Shown: one piece after another, positions 23,498 through 32,911 of the stretch
How the letters are laid out: every line of letters begins with the position of its first letter
Position numbering within the stretch: the stretch's first letter is position 1
NCBI GenBank assembly: GCA_040901795.1
Contig: JBBDYH010000090.1
Coordinates: 1-64,000 of the forward strand
Reading direction: 5' to 3'
DNA: 64,000 nt
DNA from: JBBDYH01 sp040901795
GTDB lineage: Bacteria > Planctomycetota > Planctomycetia > Pirellulales > JALHPA01
The notes under the pieces: model-generated
Told to the model about the DNA's origin: nothing
Seen by the model: the letters and a program-made list of their open reading frames with translations, nothing else
The model's database searches: none
Translations under genes and position numbers: made by a program

Positions 23498-25623
23498 TAG
23501 CAAACCGCCTGCACGCGCGGCGCGAGTTCTACTGAGGAAATCTCCTGCCGCTGCGGAAGTGGCCGGCCTTTCGCCGCCAGCAGCCGAGCATACTCCTGGT
23601 AAAGTTGTTCCCAAATCTCCTGCGGCCGAAAGTCTCGCTGCACGCGTTCTCGCCCTGCCGTGCCGTGTTGCTTGCGCAACTGCGGATCGACGACGTATCG
23701 CTTGAGAGCACCGCTCAAGGCGGACACATCGCCGAGCGGGACCAAGGTGCCGGTAACACCATCGAGGACGGCATCGACTGTACCTGTGGCGCGGAAACCG
23801 ACGATCGGTCGGGCTGCAGCGGCCGCCTCCAGAGGGGCATTGGGGAATCCCTCGCGATACGAGGGAAACGCCAACACGTCCATCACGTCGTAATACGGCG
23901 CTGCGTCGGCGACGAAACCAGTCTGAACGATTCCGGGGTGGTTGCGGATGCGGTGGGCCGTCGTTTCTGGCACCGGATCGCCGGACTCGAAATCCCCAAT
24001 GAGCAGTAGCCGCAGGTCGGACACCGAAGACCGGATACGATCAAAGGCGTCCACCAAATCCACGATCCCCTTATCCTTAGTGAATCGCCCCACAAACCCG
24101 ATCACCAGCGCCTTGGCTGGGATGCCGAGACGAGCACGTAGTGTCATGGCTGCTCCCGGTAGGCTGTTGGCGAAACGTCCCACGTTCACGCCATTTGACG
24201 ACCCAGCACCGAGCGTAGTGACCTTCTCCGGCGCAGCAAGACCCAAGTCAATGTATCGCCGCGCGAGGCTTGAGCTGACCGCGAAAACGCGATGGGCGCA
24301 TGCGGCGGCCGCTCGCTCCGTGGCCGTGAGCAGCGCGCCTGTGCGATCGGTTGCCGTCTCGAGGCGCAGACCACGCAATACGTAGACGCAGACGGGCACG
24401 GCCGCTGCGCGGGCCGCTAACATGCCCAACAGACCCGCCTTGGGAGTGCTGGCATTGACAATATCGGGACGCCAGCGCCGCATCAGCCGCCAGAGCGCGA
24501 CCAGCGCGCGGAGATCGGCCGCCATGTCGATCTCGCGCTTCATCGGAATGGGAAAAACCGTCACCCCTTCCTGCGCGGCCGCGGCATCGAGATCGGCCCC
24601 GGGGGCGGCGGCCACTGCAACTTCAAGGCCCCGCTCGCGCATCCAGCGGAGTTGTCCCTGTAGCAACAGTCGGGCGCTCATCCCGTGCGTCACGACATAC
24701 AAGAGTCGGCGACGAATCGGCTCTGCTGGGGCTGTTAAGTTGGGTTCACCATTCAAGTCTGGTCTTGTGATCCGCTGCAGAGCACGTGGTCTGGGTCGAA
24801 CACGCCGCACCAGGTCCCCCGCACGCTCTTCGAGCCAGAGCCGGTGATTCAGTAGCGGTCTCAGGTCGGCGCCAAACTCCACGCGGATCGATGTCCGTTG
24901 CAGTCGTAGCGAGTGATACGGGGATTGGATGTTGCCTCCGCCCCCGATGACGGCTGTGACATATTCGCGCCCGACCAGCGGTTCCAGCTGCCGGCTCCAG
25001 AGCCCGCGCGGGTAACAGAAATGTCGTACCGGCTGACCGATCATCTGCTCAATCCGCGCTCGCGACGCGGAGAGTTCCCAGGCGGCGTGCTGGGGATCGA
25101 CTTGCGTCAGGTTCGGATGCGTAACGGTGTGCGAGCCCAAGGTGATCAGTCCGCTGGCCATCATTTCTTGAAGCTGCTCCCAGTCGCAAGCCGGCAGTGC
25201 TTCGGTTCCGCCGATGGGCCCTGCCTGTTGGCGATCCACAAACGCCGTCGGGACATACAAGATCGCCGGTAGCCGTCGCGCCAGCAGCCGTGGGTACACC
25301 TGCTCGTAAAAGTTGGCGTAAGCATCGTCGAAGGTTAGTACCGCCGCGACAGATTCTGTTTCGCCCTTGTAATTTTCGAGTCTCCGGAGGGCATCGTCCA
25401 GGCTGCGGACGCGACCTTTCAAGCTGTCGAGCTGCGCTTCAAAGACGTCGCTCGGCACATCGACCGGCGATCGCGTGCCCGCGCCCACGAGATGATAGGC
25501 GAGCAGCGTGACCCCGGAGCGCGCCGGAGGCACAAACCTCTGGAGGCGACGCAACAGGTTTCGCATTGCACTTGCAATCACAGTGAAGATTCGCGGTACG
25601 GTTTCTGAGGCCGACACATGCAC
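23497..25623 (-). CDS. Fused polysaccharide deacetylase and GT4 glycosyltransferase
   Basis: A 708-residue chimera. Residues about 30-280 are a NodB-type carbohydrate esterase: TFDD (97-100) and SHTVTHP (His165, His169) supply the Asp-His-His metal site, so it looks active. After a linker rich in Arg and Pro, residues about 308-695 are a GT-B glycosyltransferase of family 4: VVTHGMSARLLLQGQLRW, IVNASTPKAGLLGMLAA, VIGFVGRFTKDKGI and YREGFPNAPLEAAAAARPI. The C-terminal half resembles PglA. One protein may thus add a sugar and remove an acetyl group. An internal ATG at 25566 is an alternative start. Confidence 0.88.
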   Translation of the reverse strand: MHVSASETVPRIFTVIASAMRNLLRRLQRFVPPARSGVTLLAYHLVGAGTRSPVDVPSDVFEAQLDSLKGRVRSLDDALRRLENYKGETESVAAVLTFDDAYANFYEQVYPRLLARRLPAILYVPTAFVDRQQAGPIGGTEALPACDWEQLQEMMASGLITLGSHTVTHPNLTQVDPQHAAWELSASRARIEQMIGQPVRHFCYPRGLWSRQLEPLVGREYVTAVIGGGGNIQSPYHSLRLQRTSIRVEFGADLRPLLNHRLWLEERAGDLVRRVRPRPRALQRITRPDLNGEPNLTAPAEPIRRRLLYVVTHGMSARLLLQGQLRWMRERGLEVAVAAAPGADLDAAAAQEGVTVFPIPMKREIDMAADLRALVALWRLMRRWRPDIVNASTPKAGLLGMLAARAAAVPVCVYVLRGLRLETATDRTGALLTATERAAAACAHRVFAVSSSLARRYIDLGLAAPEKVTTLGAGSSNGVNVGRFANSLPGAAMTLRARLGIPAKALVIGFVGRFTKDKGIVDLVDAFDRIRSSVSDLRLLLIGDFESGDPVPETTAHRIRNHPGIVQTGFVADAAPYYDVMDVLAFPSYREGFPNAPLEAAAAARPIVGFRATGTVDAVLDGVTGTLVPLGDVSALSGALKRYVVDPQLRKQHGTAGRERVQRDFRPQEIWEQLYQEYARLLAAKGRPLPQRQEISSVELAPRVQAVC

Positions 25624-25651
25624 ACGCCTAGGGAAACGCTCGACTGCTTTT

Positions 25652-27610
25652 TCAACACAACGGCACGGCGAGCTCTGCCCGCTGTTGCTCGAGCCACGCC
25701 TGAAACATCAGTACCGTCCAGAGCTGATATTCCCGGTTGTGCGTACCGGCGAGATGCTCGCCCCACGCAGCGCGAATTGGCGCGGGATGGAGGTAGCCTT
25801 GCTCGCGGAGTCGACGCTCATCGAGCAGAGCTTCCGCCCAGTCCCGCAGCGGTCCGCGGAGCCAATCACCAAGCGCAATGCCGAAACCGGCCTTGGGTCG
25901 TTCGATCAACGCGCGGGGGACGTAGCGGTAAAGCACCTGCCGCAGGACCCACTTGCTTTGCCCGTCGCGAAGCTTGAGGGAAAGCGGCAGCCGCCAGGCG
26001 AATTCCACGACCCGGTGATCGAGAATTGGCACGCGTACCTCCAGACTCACGGCCATGCTGGCTCGGTCGACCTTGGTCAGTATGTCGTCCGGCAGATAGC
26101 GTTGCATGTCGAGCAGCATCATCTGCGAAGGAAAGTCTGCCACTGCGGCCGTCCCGTCAAACGGAAAGTTCGGCTCCTGGCCGCCGCAGACCAACCGCGA
26201 CGGGTCGGTCCATTGGGAAGCGAGGCGCCGGTAGAGGTCCAGCGGGCTCGCCGCGGCAAGGCTGTCGGCAAGCTTATGCAATTTGTACCCGGGCATCCGC
26301 TGCTGTGCTGACTTAGGCAATACCGACGTTGCCAGGCCGAACCAGCGGTCCCAGGTGTCGGGTGCGACGGCGGTAATTCCAGATGCCAAGGCACCTCGAA
26401 GCCGGTGAGGGACCGGACGTATCGCCCGCCAAACGCGCTCGGCCCAGACGTGACGATTATAGCCGGCGAATAACTCATCCCCGCCATCGCCTGAAAGGGC
26501 CACGGTGACTGAGCGGCGGGCGAGTTGCGAGATCAGAAACGTCGGAATCTGAGAAGAGTCCGCGAAGGGCTCGTCGCAAATCGCTGCCAAACGCGGCACC
26601 ACTTCCATGGCCTCGCCGGGCGTTACATAGAGTTCGGTATGGTCGGTACCCAGATGCGCCGCAACGGCACGGGCGTAGGGCGCCTCATCGAAGCCTGTCT
26701 CGGGCGCACCAATCGAGAAGGTTCGCACGGGTCGGTTGCTCTGGGCCTGCATCAGCGCTACGACTGTCGAAGAATCGACGCCGCCTGACAGGAAAGCACC
26801 TAGAGGAACGTCCGCCAACATCCGCAATCCCACCGCCTCGCGCAGCAATGCCTCGAGCTGCTGCACCGCCTCGGCCGGGCTACCACCAAAGCGCCGCTCC
26901 TGCCCCTGGGCGGCCACCTCGCTAGCCGACCAAAAGATTGTCTCCTCAATGGCCTCACGACGCGGCGCACGCACACAAAGCATCGTGCCTGGAGAGACCT
27001 TGAAGACGTTTCGATAGATCGTGTGGGGCGCCAGGATTGCGTTATATCGCATTAGGAGATGAAGCGCGTCCCGATTAATTTCGCCCTGAAATTCCGGATG
27101 AGCTCGAAAAGCGCTCAATTCTGACGCGAACAGCAGGCCGATTGACGTAAAGCCATAATAGAGAGGCTTGATGCCGAGCCGGTCGCGGACCAGCCACAAT
27201 GCCTGCTCGTCGCGATCCCACAGCGCAAAAGCAAACATGCCGACGAATCGATCTAGGGCCGACTTCAACCCCCAACGTTCCATCGCGGCCAGCATCGTTT
27301 CGGTATCCGAATGGCCGCGCCACTGGACTCCCGTAAGTTCGGTGCGCAGGGCCGCATGATTATAGACTTCGCCGTTGTAGGTAATGACGTAGCGGCCGCT
27401 CGGAGAGACCATCGGCTGACGGCCTTCCGGCGAGAGGTCGAGGATAGCCAGCCGCCGATGAGCAAGCGCCAGGCGGCGGGAGCCGTCCAGCCAAACGCCG
27501 CTATCGTCCGGCCCCCGATGGTGGAGTGCGGCGCACATTGCCTCGACTTGACGACGAGCCTCCTCTGCAACCAAGGACTGCTCGAAAAACGCGCCAGCTA
27601 AACCACACAT
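25652..27610 (-). CDS. asnB: Asparagine synthase (glutamine-hydrolysing) of the polysaccharide locus
   Basis: A 652-residue AsnB-type amidotransferase. The N-terminal glutaminase begins MCGLAG with Cys2 as nucleophile, followed by LAHRRLAILDLSPEGRQP and YNGEVYNH. The synthetase half carries the ATP-pyrophosphatase loop FLSGGVDSS. Relatives inside surface-polysaccharide clusters often amidate uronic acids or form amidines on nonulosonic acids rather than making asparagine. That is a plausible role here, beside the nonulosonate genes and an amidinotransferase, but is inferred from context. Confidence 0.88.
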   Translation of the reverse strand: MCGLAGAFFEQSLVAEEARRQVEAMCAALHHRGPDDSGVWLDGSRRLALAHRRLAILDLSPEGRQPMVSPSGRYVITYNGEVYNHAALRTELTGVQWRGHSDTETMLAAMERWGLKSALDRFVGMFAFALWDRDEQALWLVRDRLGIKPLYYGFTSIGLLFASELSAFRAHPEFQGEINRDALHLLMRYNAILAPHTIYRNVFKVSPGTMLCVRAPRREAIEETIFWSASEVAAQGQERRFGGSPAEAVQQLEALLREAVGLRMLADVPLGAFLSGGVDSSTVVALMQAQSNRPVRTFSIGAPETGFDEAPYARAVAAHLGTDHTELYVTPGEAMEVVPRLAAICDEPFADSSQIPTFLISQLARRSVTVALSGDGGDELFAGYNRHVWAERVWRAIRPVPHRLRGALASGITAVAPDTWDRWFGLATSVLPKSAQQRMPGYKLHKLADSLAAASPLDLYRRLASQWTDPSRLVCGGQEPNFPFDGTAAVADFPSQMMLLDMQRYLPDDILTKVDRASMAVSLEVRVPILDHRVVEFAWRLPLSLKLRDGQSKWVLRQVLYRYVPRALIERPKAGFGIALGDWLRGPLRDWAEALLDERRLREQGYLHPAPIRAAWGEHLAGTHNREYQLWTVLMFQAWLEQQRAELAVPLC

Positions 27611-27631
27611 GCGACGAATTCATCCTCAGGA

Positions 27632-28885
27632 TTACACGAAACGCTCGGCGAGCGCCGGCGGTTTCAGAGGGATCGAGGCACCCGAGCGCCCGCGCCGCAA
27701 CTGGCGAACTGCAAGGGGACCTGCCAAGAACATAAACAGTAGCGGGAAGAGATGGATCCGCTGTCGGGCGATTACACCGAGGTTTCCGGCGGCCATGCCG
27801 AGTGTGATCGCATACACGACGATGAAGATCATTGCCATCCAGACCACCGGGTGTCCGCGGTAGGCTCGAACAAAGTTCTTGATTCTCCGTCGTTGGAGCC
27901 AAGCCAAGGCCCAGACCGTAATGATTTCGAAGGCCGCAAACAGAGCAGGGGCGCTCCGCGCTTCCCATACAAACGGTCTGGCCAGCACGCTCACAGCGCC
28001 TTCAACTGGATTTAAGGCGTCTCCCTCGTCGATGGCGATCGAAGACCCTCCGGCGCTCGACGCCCCTGACTTGGTTCCGACCAGGTAATCGCCAAGTTCA
28101 CTGGTATTAGTAATTGATAAGTCCAACGTGTAAGCAGCCATTAGTAATACGCCCGCACCCAACGTCGCAATCAAAATGCCTTGCTCCAAACGAGCCGCGG
28201 TTGCCCGGCGCATTAGCACCAGCCAGTGTCCCGCGCCGAACGCGAACAGCAGCACCACGGCAACCGGGGGACGCACGGCAAACACCAACGCAGTCCCACC
28301 GGCCAGAAGCAGCCAGTTTGGCCGACTTTTTCGACCCACGAACCCCAGCACCGCCACGCCGATTCCGGCGAGCATCAGCGCATCCTTGCCCAGCGCGGCC
28401 GGCCAGTACCAGAGCGACGGAAAAAACATCAGCCATAAGAGGTAGCGGTAATGAGGAGCTGCCGGGAACGCCCGGTAAAAAGCCAGCGCAAAGGCGACCA
28501 CTCCCAAGTATCCAATCAGGCTGAAGGCGAGAAAGGCGCCGTATATCGAAGGACTCAGCGCAGCGATTAAGATGCCTGAGGTTCTGATCGTGAAGGCCGT
28601 ACCCCACCAGACGCCCAACTCAAGCCAATACGAGCCGGAAGCCTCCGGAGTCCCCGCGAGCAGCGCCTTCGCATACAGCGCGCCGTGGTGGAAGTAATAC
28701 CAGTAGTCTGCGGTGCCGCCGTAAATGACTTCGCCAATCAGGAGGTACAACTGGCCTCCCACCAGCCTCAGCACCAATCCGGCGACGAGCACCTTGCGTG
28801 CACGGCGGGTAAGACCCTTGTGCGTCCCGATCCCGAGCAGGACCAGAGCAGCCAGCGCGACGATTACCAAATCACCAAATGTCAT
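27632..28885 (-). CDS. Polytopic membrane protein, candidate repeat-unit polymerase (Wzy)
   Basis: A 417-residue protein with about ten hydrophobic segments and a periplasmic-looking loop near residues 55-95 (YGGTADYWYYFHHGALY). FPSLWYWPAALGKDALMLAG and a short Arg-rich loop (FAVRPPVAVVLLFAFG) are notable; Lys and Arg in such loops are common in polymerases. The locus has a Wzx flippase, a Wzc kinase and a Wza exporter, but no other candidate for Wzy, so position and topology suggest that role. No sequence motif proves it. Confidence 0.65.
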   Translation of the reverse strand: MTFGDLVIVALAALVLLGIGTHKGLTRRARKVLVAGLVLRLVGGQLYLLIGEVIYGGTADYWYYFHHGALYAKALLAGTPEASGSYWLELGVWWGTAFTIRTSGILIAALSPSIYGAFLAFSLIGYLGVVAFALAFYRAFPAAPHYRYLLWLMFFPSLWYWPAALGKDALMLAGIGVAVLGFVGRKSRPNWLLLAGGTALVFAVRPPVAVVLLFAFGAGHWLVLMRRATAARLEQGILIATLGAGVLLMAAYTLDLSITNTSELGDYLVGTKSGASSAGGSSIAIDEGDALNPVEGAVSVLARPFVWEARSAPALFAAFEIITVWALAWLQRRRIKNFVRAYRGHPVVWMAMIFIVVYAITLGMAAGNLGVIARQRIHLFPLLFMFLAGPLAVRQLRRGRSGASIPLKPPALAERFV

Positions 28886-28920
28886 GATCTAAGCACGAAC
28901 CGATCAGTAGCGAAACAATT

Positions 28921-29703
28921 TCACCATACGTTTTGGCGACAACCGACCTTCAGATAACTCCAGAGCGTGGGATGATGCCACAGCCGCGAAATCCTCGTCT
29001 GCGGAGCGCAGAGAGCCGGCCGTTGGTGGCTCAAGATCGCCTGCACTGCATCTAATAAGGCCGGCAGGCCCATCGCGATGTGGAGATAGGGATAGGTCGC
29101 GAAGTTATCCGCTGCGGTCGGCGTAAAGATAACCTGCTTAACAATATCTCCCGTATCGATGCCCTCATCCACGAGGTGGATAGTCGTGCCCACGAGTTCC
29201 GGCCGCCCGTCGGCCAGCGCCCAATAGCCGCCGTGCACCCCTCGATACGCAGGCGTAACCCCGGCATGCATATTGATGAAAGGAGCCCCGGTTGCACTTA
29301 GGATCTCCGGTTTCAGGATACGCGTCCCGTTGACCACCACGACCGACGGTGACAAAGCGCGCAATCGTTCGACGACGACTGCGGAGTTTGCCGACGCAAC
29401 ACGAAGCACCGGTTCGGGAATCACTGAGTCGTCCAGACCGTACAGGGCCTGGATTGCCTCAATCCGCTGACGACCCTGAAACCGCAGGAGCGGGACGGCC
29501 AGCATCATGAACAGCACATGACCGAGAACGGGTACCAGTCCCAGCCGCTTCGCGCGTCGCTTGAGCAAGTGTAGCCGCGACACTGGGCGTTCCAGGATCA
29601 CTTCCAGGCGCGCCGCCGAACCAAAGCGCCGTCGCAGCGCATGGTACACCATGCACGTCGGCGTCCCTTCACCTGCCAAGAGCACGATACACGGCTGGGT
29701 CAT
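28921..29703 (-). CDS. Formyltransferase-like enzyme (possible sugar N-formyltransferase)
   Basis: A 260-residue protein with the formyltransferase fold. The catalytic triad seems present: Asn144 and His146 in INMHAGVTPAYRG, and Asp183 in HLVDEGIDTGDIV. These positions match the N-x-H ... D triad of methionyl-tRNA and sugar N-formyltransferases that use N10-formyltetrahydrofolate. The tRNA-binding C-terminal domain of Fmt is absent. In a polysaccharide operon the likely substrate is the amino group of a dideoxy-aminosugar, but the acceptor is unknown. Confidence 0.8.
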   Translation of the reverse strand: MTQPCIVLLAGEGTPTCMVYHALRRRFGSAARLEVILERPVSRLHLLKRRAKRLGLVPVLGHVLFMMLAVPLLRFQGRQRIEAIQALYGLDDSVIPEPVLRVASANSAVVVERLRALSPSVVVVNGTRILKPEILSATGAPFINMHAGVTPAYRGVHGGYWALADGRPELVGTTIHLVDEGIDTGDIVKQVIFTPTAADNFATYPYLHIAMGLPALLDAVQAILSHQRPALCAPQTRISRLWHHPTLWSYLKVGCRQNVW

Positions 29704-29746
29704 TCTCAGCGTTTCGGTACCAGAGGCAGCCGGTTGAAATCGAGCA

Positions 29747-30643
29747 TCACTCGTCGTCAGCTGTTGAGAGCTGGAAGACCGATCGTTGATCTTCGCCAGG
29801 GCCTTGCTTCGTCTTTCGTCCGACGGCGCACCAAAAAGCGCCGCCCGCGTGGAAGCGAACGTCCGCCAAGCCGGCCCGCGCCATCATCCGGGCGATCTCA
29901 TCGCGCGTGAATCGCTTCTCCAGGCGAGTTCCGAATCGGTCGAGCGCATCGGTCCGCATCGAATACAAGCTCCGATCGCGGTAGGCGCTCAAGGGAAGTG
30001 TGGATACGGCTACACCCAAACGTTCCAGCAACCGTGCCGTCCTGGCCAGCGGCCAATACACAGCAACTGCAATGATTTGACTGAGGAGATACCGGGGGCC
30101 ATAGGGCAGTCGAGAGATGCCACGGCGCAAAACGTCGCTGGCACGCCAGACTGCGCGAAACCACCGGGGGCGATTGTCGAACGCATAGTACAAGTAGACG
30201 AGAAACGGAGCTCCGACCTTCAGCGTGCGAACGCAAGCATCCAACCCCGCCTGCGGGTCCGGCAGATGGTGCAGGACACCCAGCGAGTAACCGAAGTCGA
30301 GACTTTCGTCCTCCAACGGCAGGGCCCCGATGCTCGCCTGATGAAACTGGACGTTATGCACACTCGCCAGTGCGCGGCGCGCGACATCGAGCGCCGCGGC
30401 GCTGGCATCCACGCAGTGAAGCTTGCCGACGCGCGGAGCGACGAGCCTGGCCCACCGTCCTGAGCCGCAACCAAAATCCGCTCCCACGGCGCCTGCAGGA
30501 AGGCTGGCCCAGGGGAAGATCGCAAAGTAAGTGTCAAACAGAGTCTGGTGCTCGTGGGAGGCGAGCGCAAGTTGATCGAAGCGACTCCACTCGTCGCCGA
30601 AGCCGTCGACTACTGCGCGATCAAGGTTTGAGGCAAGACTCAT
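29747..30643 (-). CDS. Class I SAM-dependent methyltransferase
   Basis: A 298-residue methyltransferase. Motif I is GADFGCGSGRWARL, the acidic end of strand 2 is CVDASAAAL, and LDFGYSLGVLHHLPDP is the post-motif region. It probably O- or N-methylates a sugar or lipid-linked intermediate of the locus. It lies 43 bases upstream of the formyltransferase gene; the acceptor is unknown. The C-terminal 30 residues are variable and may be disordered. Confidence 0.82.
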   Translation of the reverse strand: MSLASNLDRAVVDGFGDEWSRFDQLALASHEHQTLFDTYFAIFPWASLPAGAVGADFGCGSGRWARLVAPRVGKLHCVDASAAALDVARRALASVHNVQFHQASIGALPLEDESLDFGYSLGVLHHLPDPQAGLDACVRTLKVGAPFLVYLYYAFDNRPRWFRAVWRASDVLRRGISRLPYGPRYLLSQIIAVAVYWPLARTARLLERLGVAVSTLPLSAYRDRSLYSMRTDALDRFGTRLEKRFTRDEIARMMARAGLADVRFHAGGAFWCAVGRKTKQGPGEDQRSVFQLSTADDE

Positions 30644-30712
30644 ATCAAGAAGTATAGATTACGCCGGTGCTTGGTAGATCGGTCGACTGCGATCACGTCC
30701 TCGCCACCCGAG

Positions 30713-31858
30713 TCAAGCGAGCGCTGGGGTCTTTTGCCGCATGAGGGACTCCAGCAGCGACTCATACTGAACGCCGATTAACGCAATGTCGAAATCAGCC
30801 GCTCGAGAGCGTGCCTTATGAGCGAGCCCAGCGCGCAGCTCGTTGTCCGAGAGCACGTTCGTCATGCCGTCCGCGAGCGCCTCCACATCGCCGACCGGCA
30901 CCAGGATTCCATCCGCACCGTCACGCAGGATCTCTCGCGGACCGCTGTGGCAATCGGTGCTGATCACGGGAAGTCCGCAGGCCATGGCCTCGACAATTAC
31001 ATTACCAAACCCTTCAAATCGCGAGCTCAGCACGAACAAGTCGGAGCGCCCCAACCAGCTAAAGGGATTCTCCTGCCAGCCCGCGAACATCACCGTATCG
31101 GCAAGGCCAAGCTCCCTAACTAGTGCTTCGAGGTTCTTCCGCCAGGGCCCTCGGCCGACTAAGATCAGCCGCGCGGGTAAGCACTTTCGTGTGCGGCCAA
31201 AGGCCCGAATGAGTGTTTCCTGGTCCTTCTCCCGGGCATGGCGACCGACGGTAATGACGGTCGGCAAGTCTCCGGACGGGAATCCAAGCGGGGCCTGTCG
31301 AGCCAGAGATTCGATACTTTCTAAATGAATCGCGTTGTGAATAACATGGACCTGCTGCTGACTCACTTGAAACTCAAGTAAACCTTCCCCCACACCTCGC
31401 GACACCGCGACAACACCATCGGCCTTATGGTAAAAGCGACCGATCAGCCAACGCATGACACGATCGCTGACACGCGACGACGGATAGGCTTCCCGCGTAA
31501 TCGCATGCTCGGTCACAATCACCGGCCGCTGGTTGCCAAACCAACGAGTCATTAACAAGGCGAGATTCGCGCGCGGGAGGTTTCCGATACAGATGTCAGG
31601 TTCGAGTTCGCTTATCAGTCTGTTGAGCTTGCGGGCCTGTGCCGGCAGCGCGGCGATCTTGCCGATTCCTCGGGCAAATCGGCTTGTTCCGAGTGTGACC
31701 TTCCTGATGGATCGGTCTAACTCGTAGGCATCGCTACCCGTCTGTAATGTGACCACTGACACCTGATGCCCGCGACTGGCGAGAAACGACGAGAGGAGTT
31801 GGAGTAACTTTTCTGCGCCACCGCCGCTGAGGTCGTTGATTACGAACACGATCTTCAT
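30713..31858 (-). CDS. Glycosyltransferase family 4
   Basis: A 381-residue GT-B glycosyltransferase. MKIVFVINDLSGGGAEKLLQ opens the N-terminal Rossmann domain, and the donor domain holds TVGRHAREKDQETLIRAF and the E-x7-E motif RFEGFGNVIVEAMACGLP. ATG 31858 is preferred; in-frame ATGs at 31918 and 31939 add residues without family similarity. It should transfer one sugar of the repeat unit in the cytoplasm from a nucleotide-sugar donor. Confidence 0.88.
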   Translation of the reverse strand: MKIVFVINDLSGGGAEKLLQLLSSFLASRGHQVSVVTLQTGSDAYELDRSIRKVTLGTSRFARGIGKIAALPAQARKLNRLISELEPDICIGNLPRANLALLMTRWFGNQRPVIVTEHAITREAYPSSRVSDRVMRWLIGRFYHKADGVVAVSRGVGEGLLEFQVSQQQVHVIHNAIHLESIESLARQAPLGFPSGDLPTVITVGRHAREKDQETLIRAFGRTRKCLPARLILVGRGPWRKNLEALVRELGLADTVMFAGWQENPFSWLGRSDLFVLSSRFEGFGNVIVEAMACGLPVISTDCHSGPREILRDGADGILVPVGDVEALADGMTNVLSDNELRAGLAHKARSRAADFDIALIGVQYESLLESLMRQKTPALA

Positions 31859-32029
31859 CGGTCCCGTTCGAATTGGCGAGGAATTCGCGCTTGCCCTGAC
31901 TGCGATATCGCTGACCATGCTGCTGTCAGTACGGTACATGAGTTAACCCGGAAGACTGACCTTCCCAGGATCAAGAACGCCGCAGGCAAACGCACTTTCT
32001 GCTGACAGGCCCTACGAACTGATGCTGAG

Positions 32030-32911
32030 CTAGATCCTTTTTCTGGCAACCAACAGGCGTTGATCGACACAACGATCCTGATAGCGGTCATAGATTTCTG
32101 ACCGATAGATCCGCCGGTAGAGCAGATAATCCTCCACCCGGACGATCTCGCAGCCCGCATTGTTTAGCAGGGCCTCGATATAACGCCATTCGATGTGGTC
32201 GTCGGGCCAGACGTGAATATCTCCCTCGTTCGCGTAACGAGGATTAAAGAACCGCCGTAGTTTGCCAACATAATTCTGCCAGACGCAGAATTTTCGCCAA
32301 TCGACGCGCGTCGCCTCCTGGACAAATTGGGAATACACCGCGTCGCGAGCCCAATAGGCCGGACTGTGCTCATGATCGAGAGAGATGACACCGCCCGGCC
32401 GGCACACACGGGTCATCTCTTCCAGGGCGCCCAGATAATCAGGGATGTGATGTAAAACGGAATAGGCGCCAACAAAATCCACGCTATCGGAGGGTATCTC
32501 CGCGAGATTCTCCCCGTTCAAGCGGTGAGTCCGCACGGGCAGGCCATCGAAGCGTCTGGTGACCAACTCCAGAAAGCGAGGGGAAACGTCGCAGGCGATG
32601 ACTGCTGCCCCAAGTTGCAGCAAGTGCCCGCTCAGATTGCCCGAGCCGCAGCCAAAGTCGAGCGCCGTCGTTGTCAAAGAGCCACTTCGCACCAGCGCGA
32701 GCGCCTGAGCAAGCGCCGCTCGCAGGCGGCCTTGCTCAATGTCGTTAAAAATCTCCCCATGCCGCGCCTCGTAGACTCTCGCGACGCGGTCATGGATGGT
32801 AATGTTCGATAGTAGTTGGCTTTGTGCTGTATCCATGAGTGCGGTCGCGGTTCCAAGCTCAACACGAGATTGCGTCAATCGCCGATGCATCGCAACGCGG
32901 TCTGGGATCAA
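32030..32911 (-). CDS. Class I SAM-dependent methyltransferase
   Basis: A 293-residue methyltransferase with motif I LDFGCGSGNLSGHL, ACDVSPRFL and DFVGAYSVLHHIPDYLGAL followed by VCRPGGVISLDHEH. Its start overlaps the stop of the upstream glycosyltransferase by four bases, so the two are translationally coupled. Substrate unknown; the context suggests a glycan or a lipid-linked sugar. Confidence 0.83.
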   Translation of the reverse strand: MIPDRVAMHRRLTQSRVELGTATALMDTAQSQLLSNITIHDRVARVYEARHGEIFNDIEQGRLRAALAQALALVRSGSLTTTALDFGCGSGNLSGHLLQLGAAVIACDVSPRFLELVTRRFDGLPVRTHRLNGENLAEIPSDSVDFVGAYSVLHHIPDYLGALEEMTRVCRPGGVISLDHEHSPAYWARDAVYSQFVQEATRVDWRKFCVWQNYVGKLRRFFNPRYANEGDIHVWPDDHIEWRYIEALLNNAGCEIVRVEDYLLYRRIYRSEIYDRYQDRCVDQRLLVARKRI

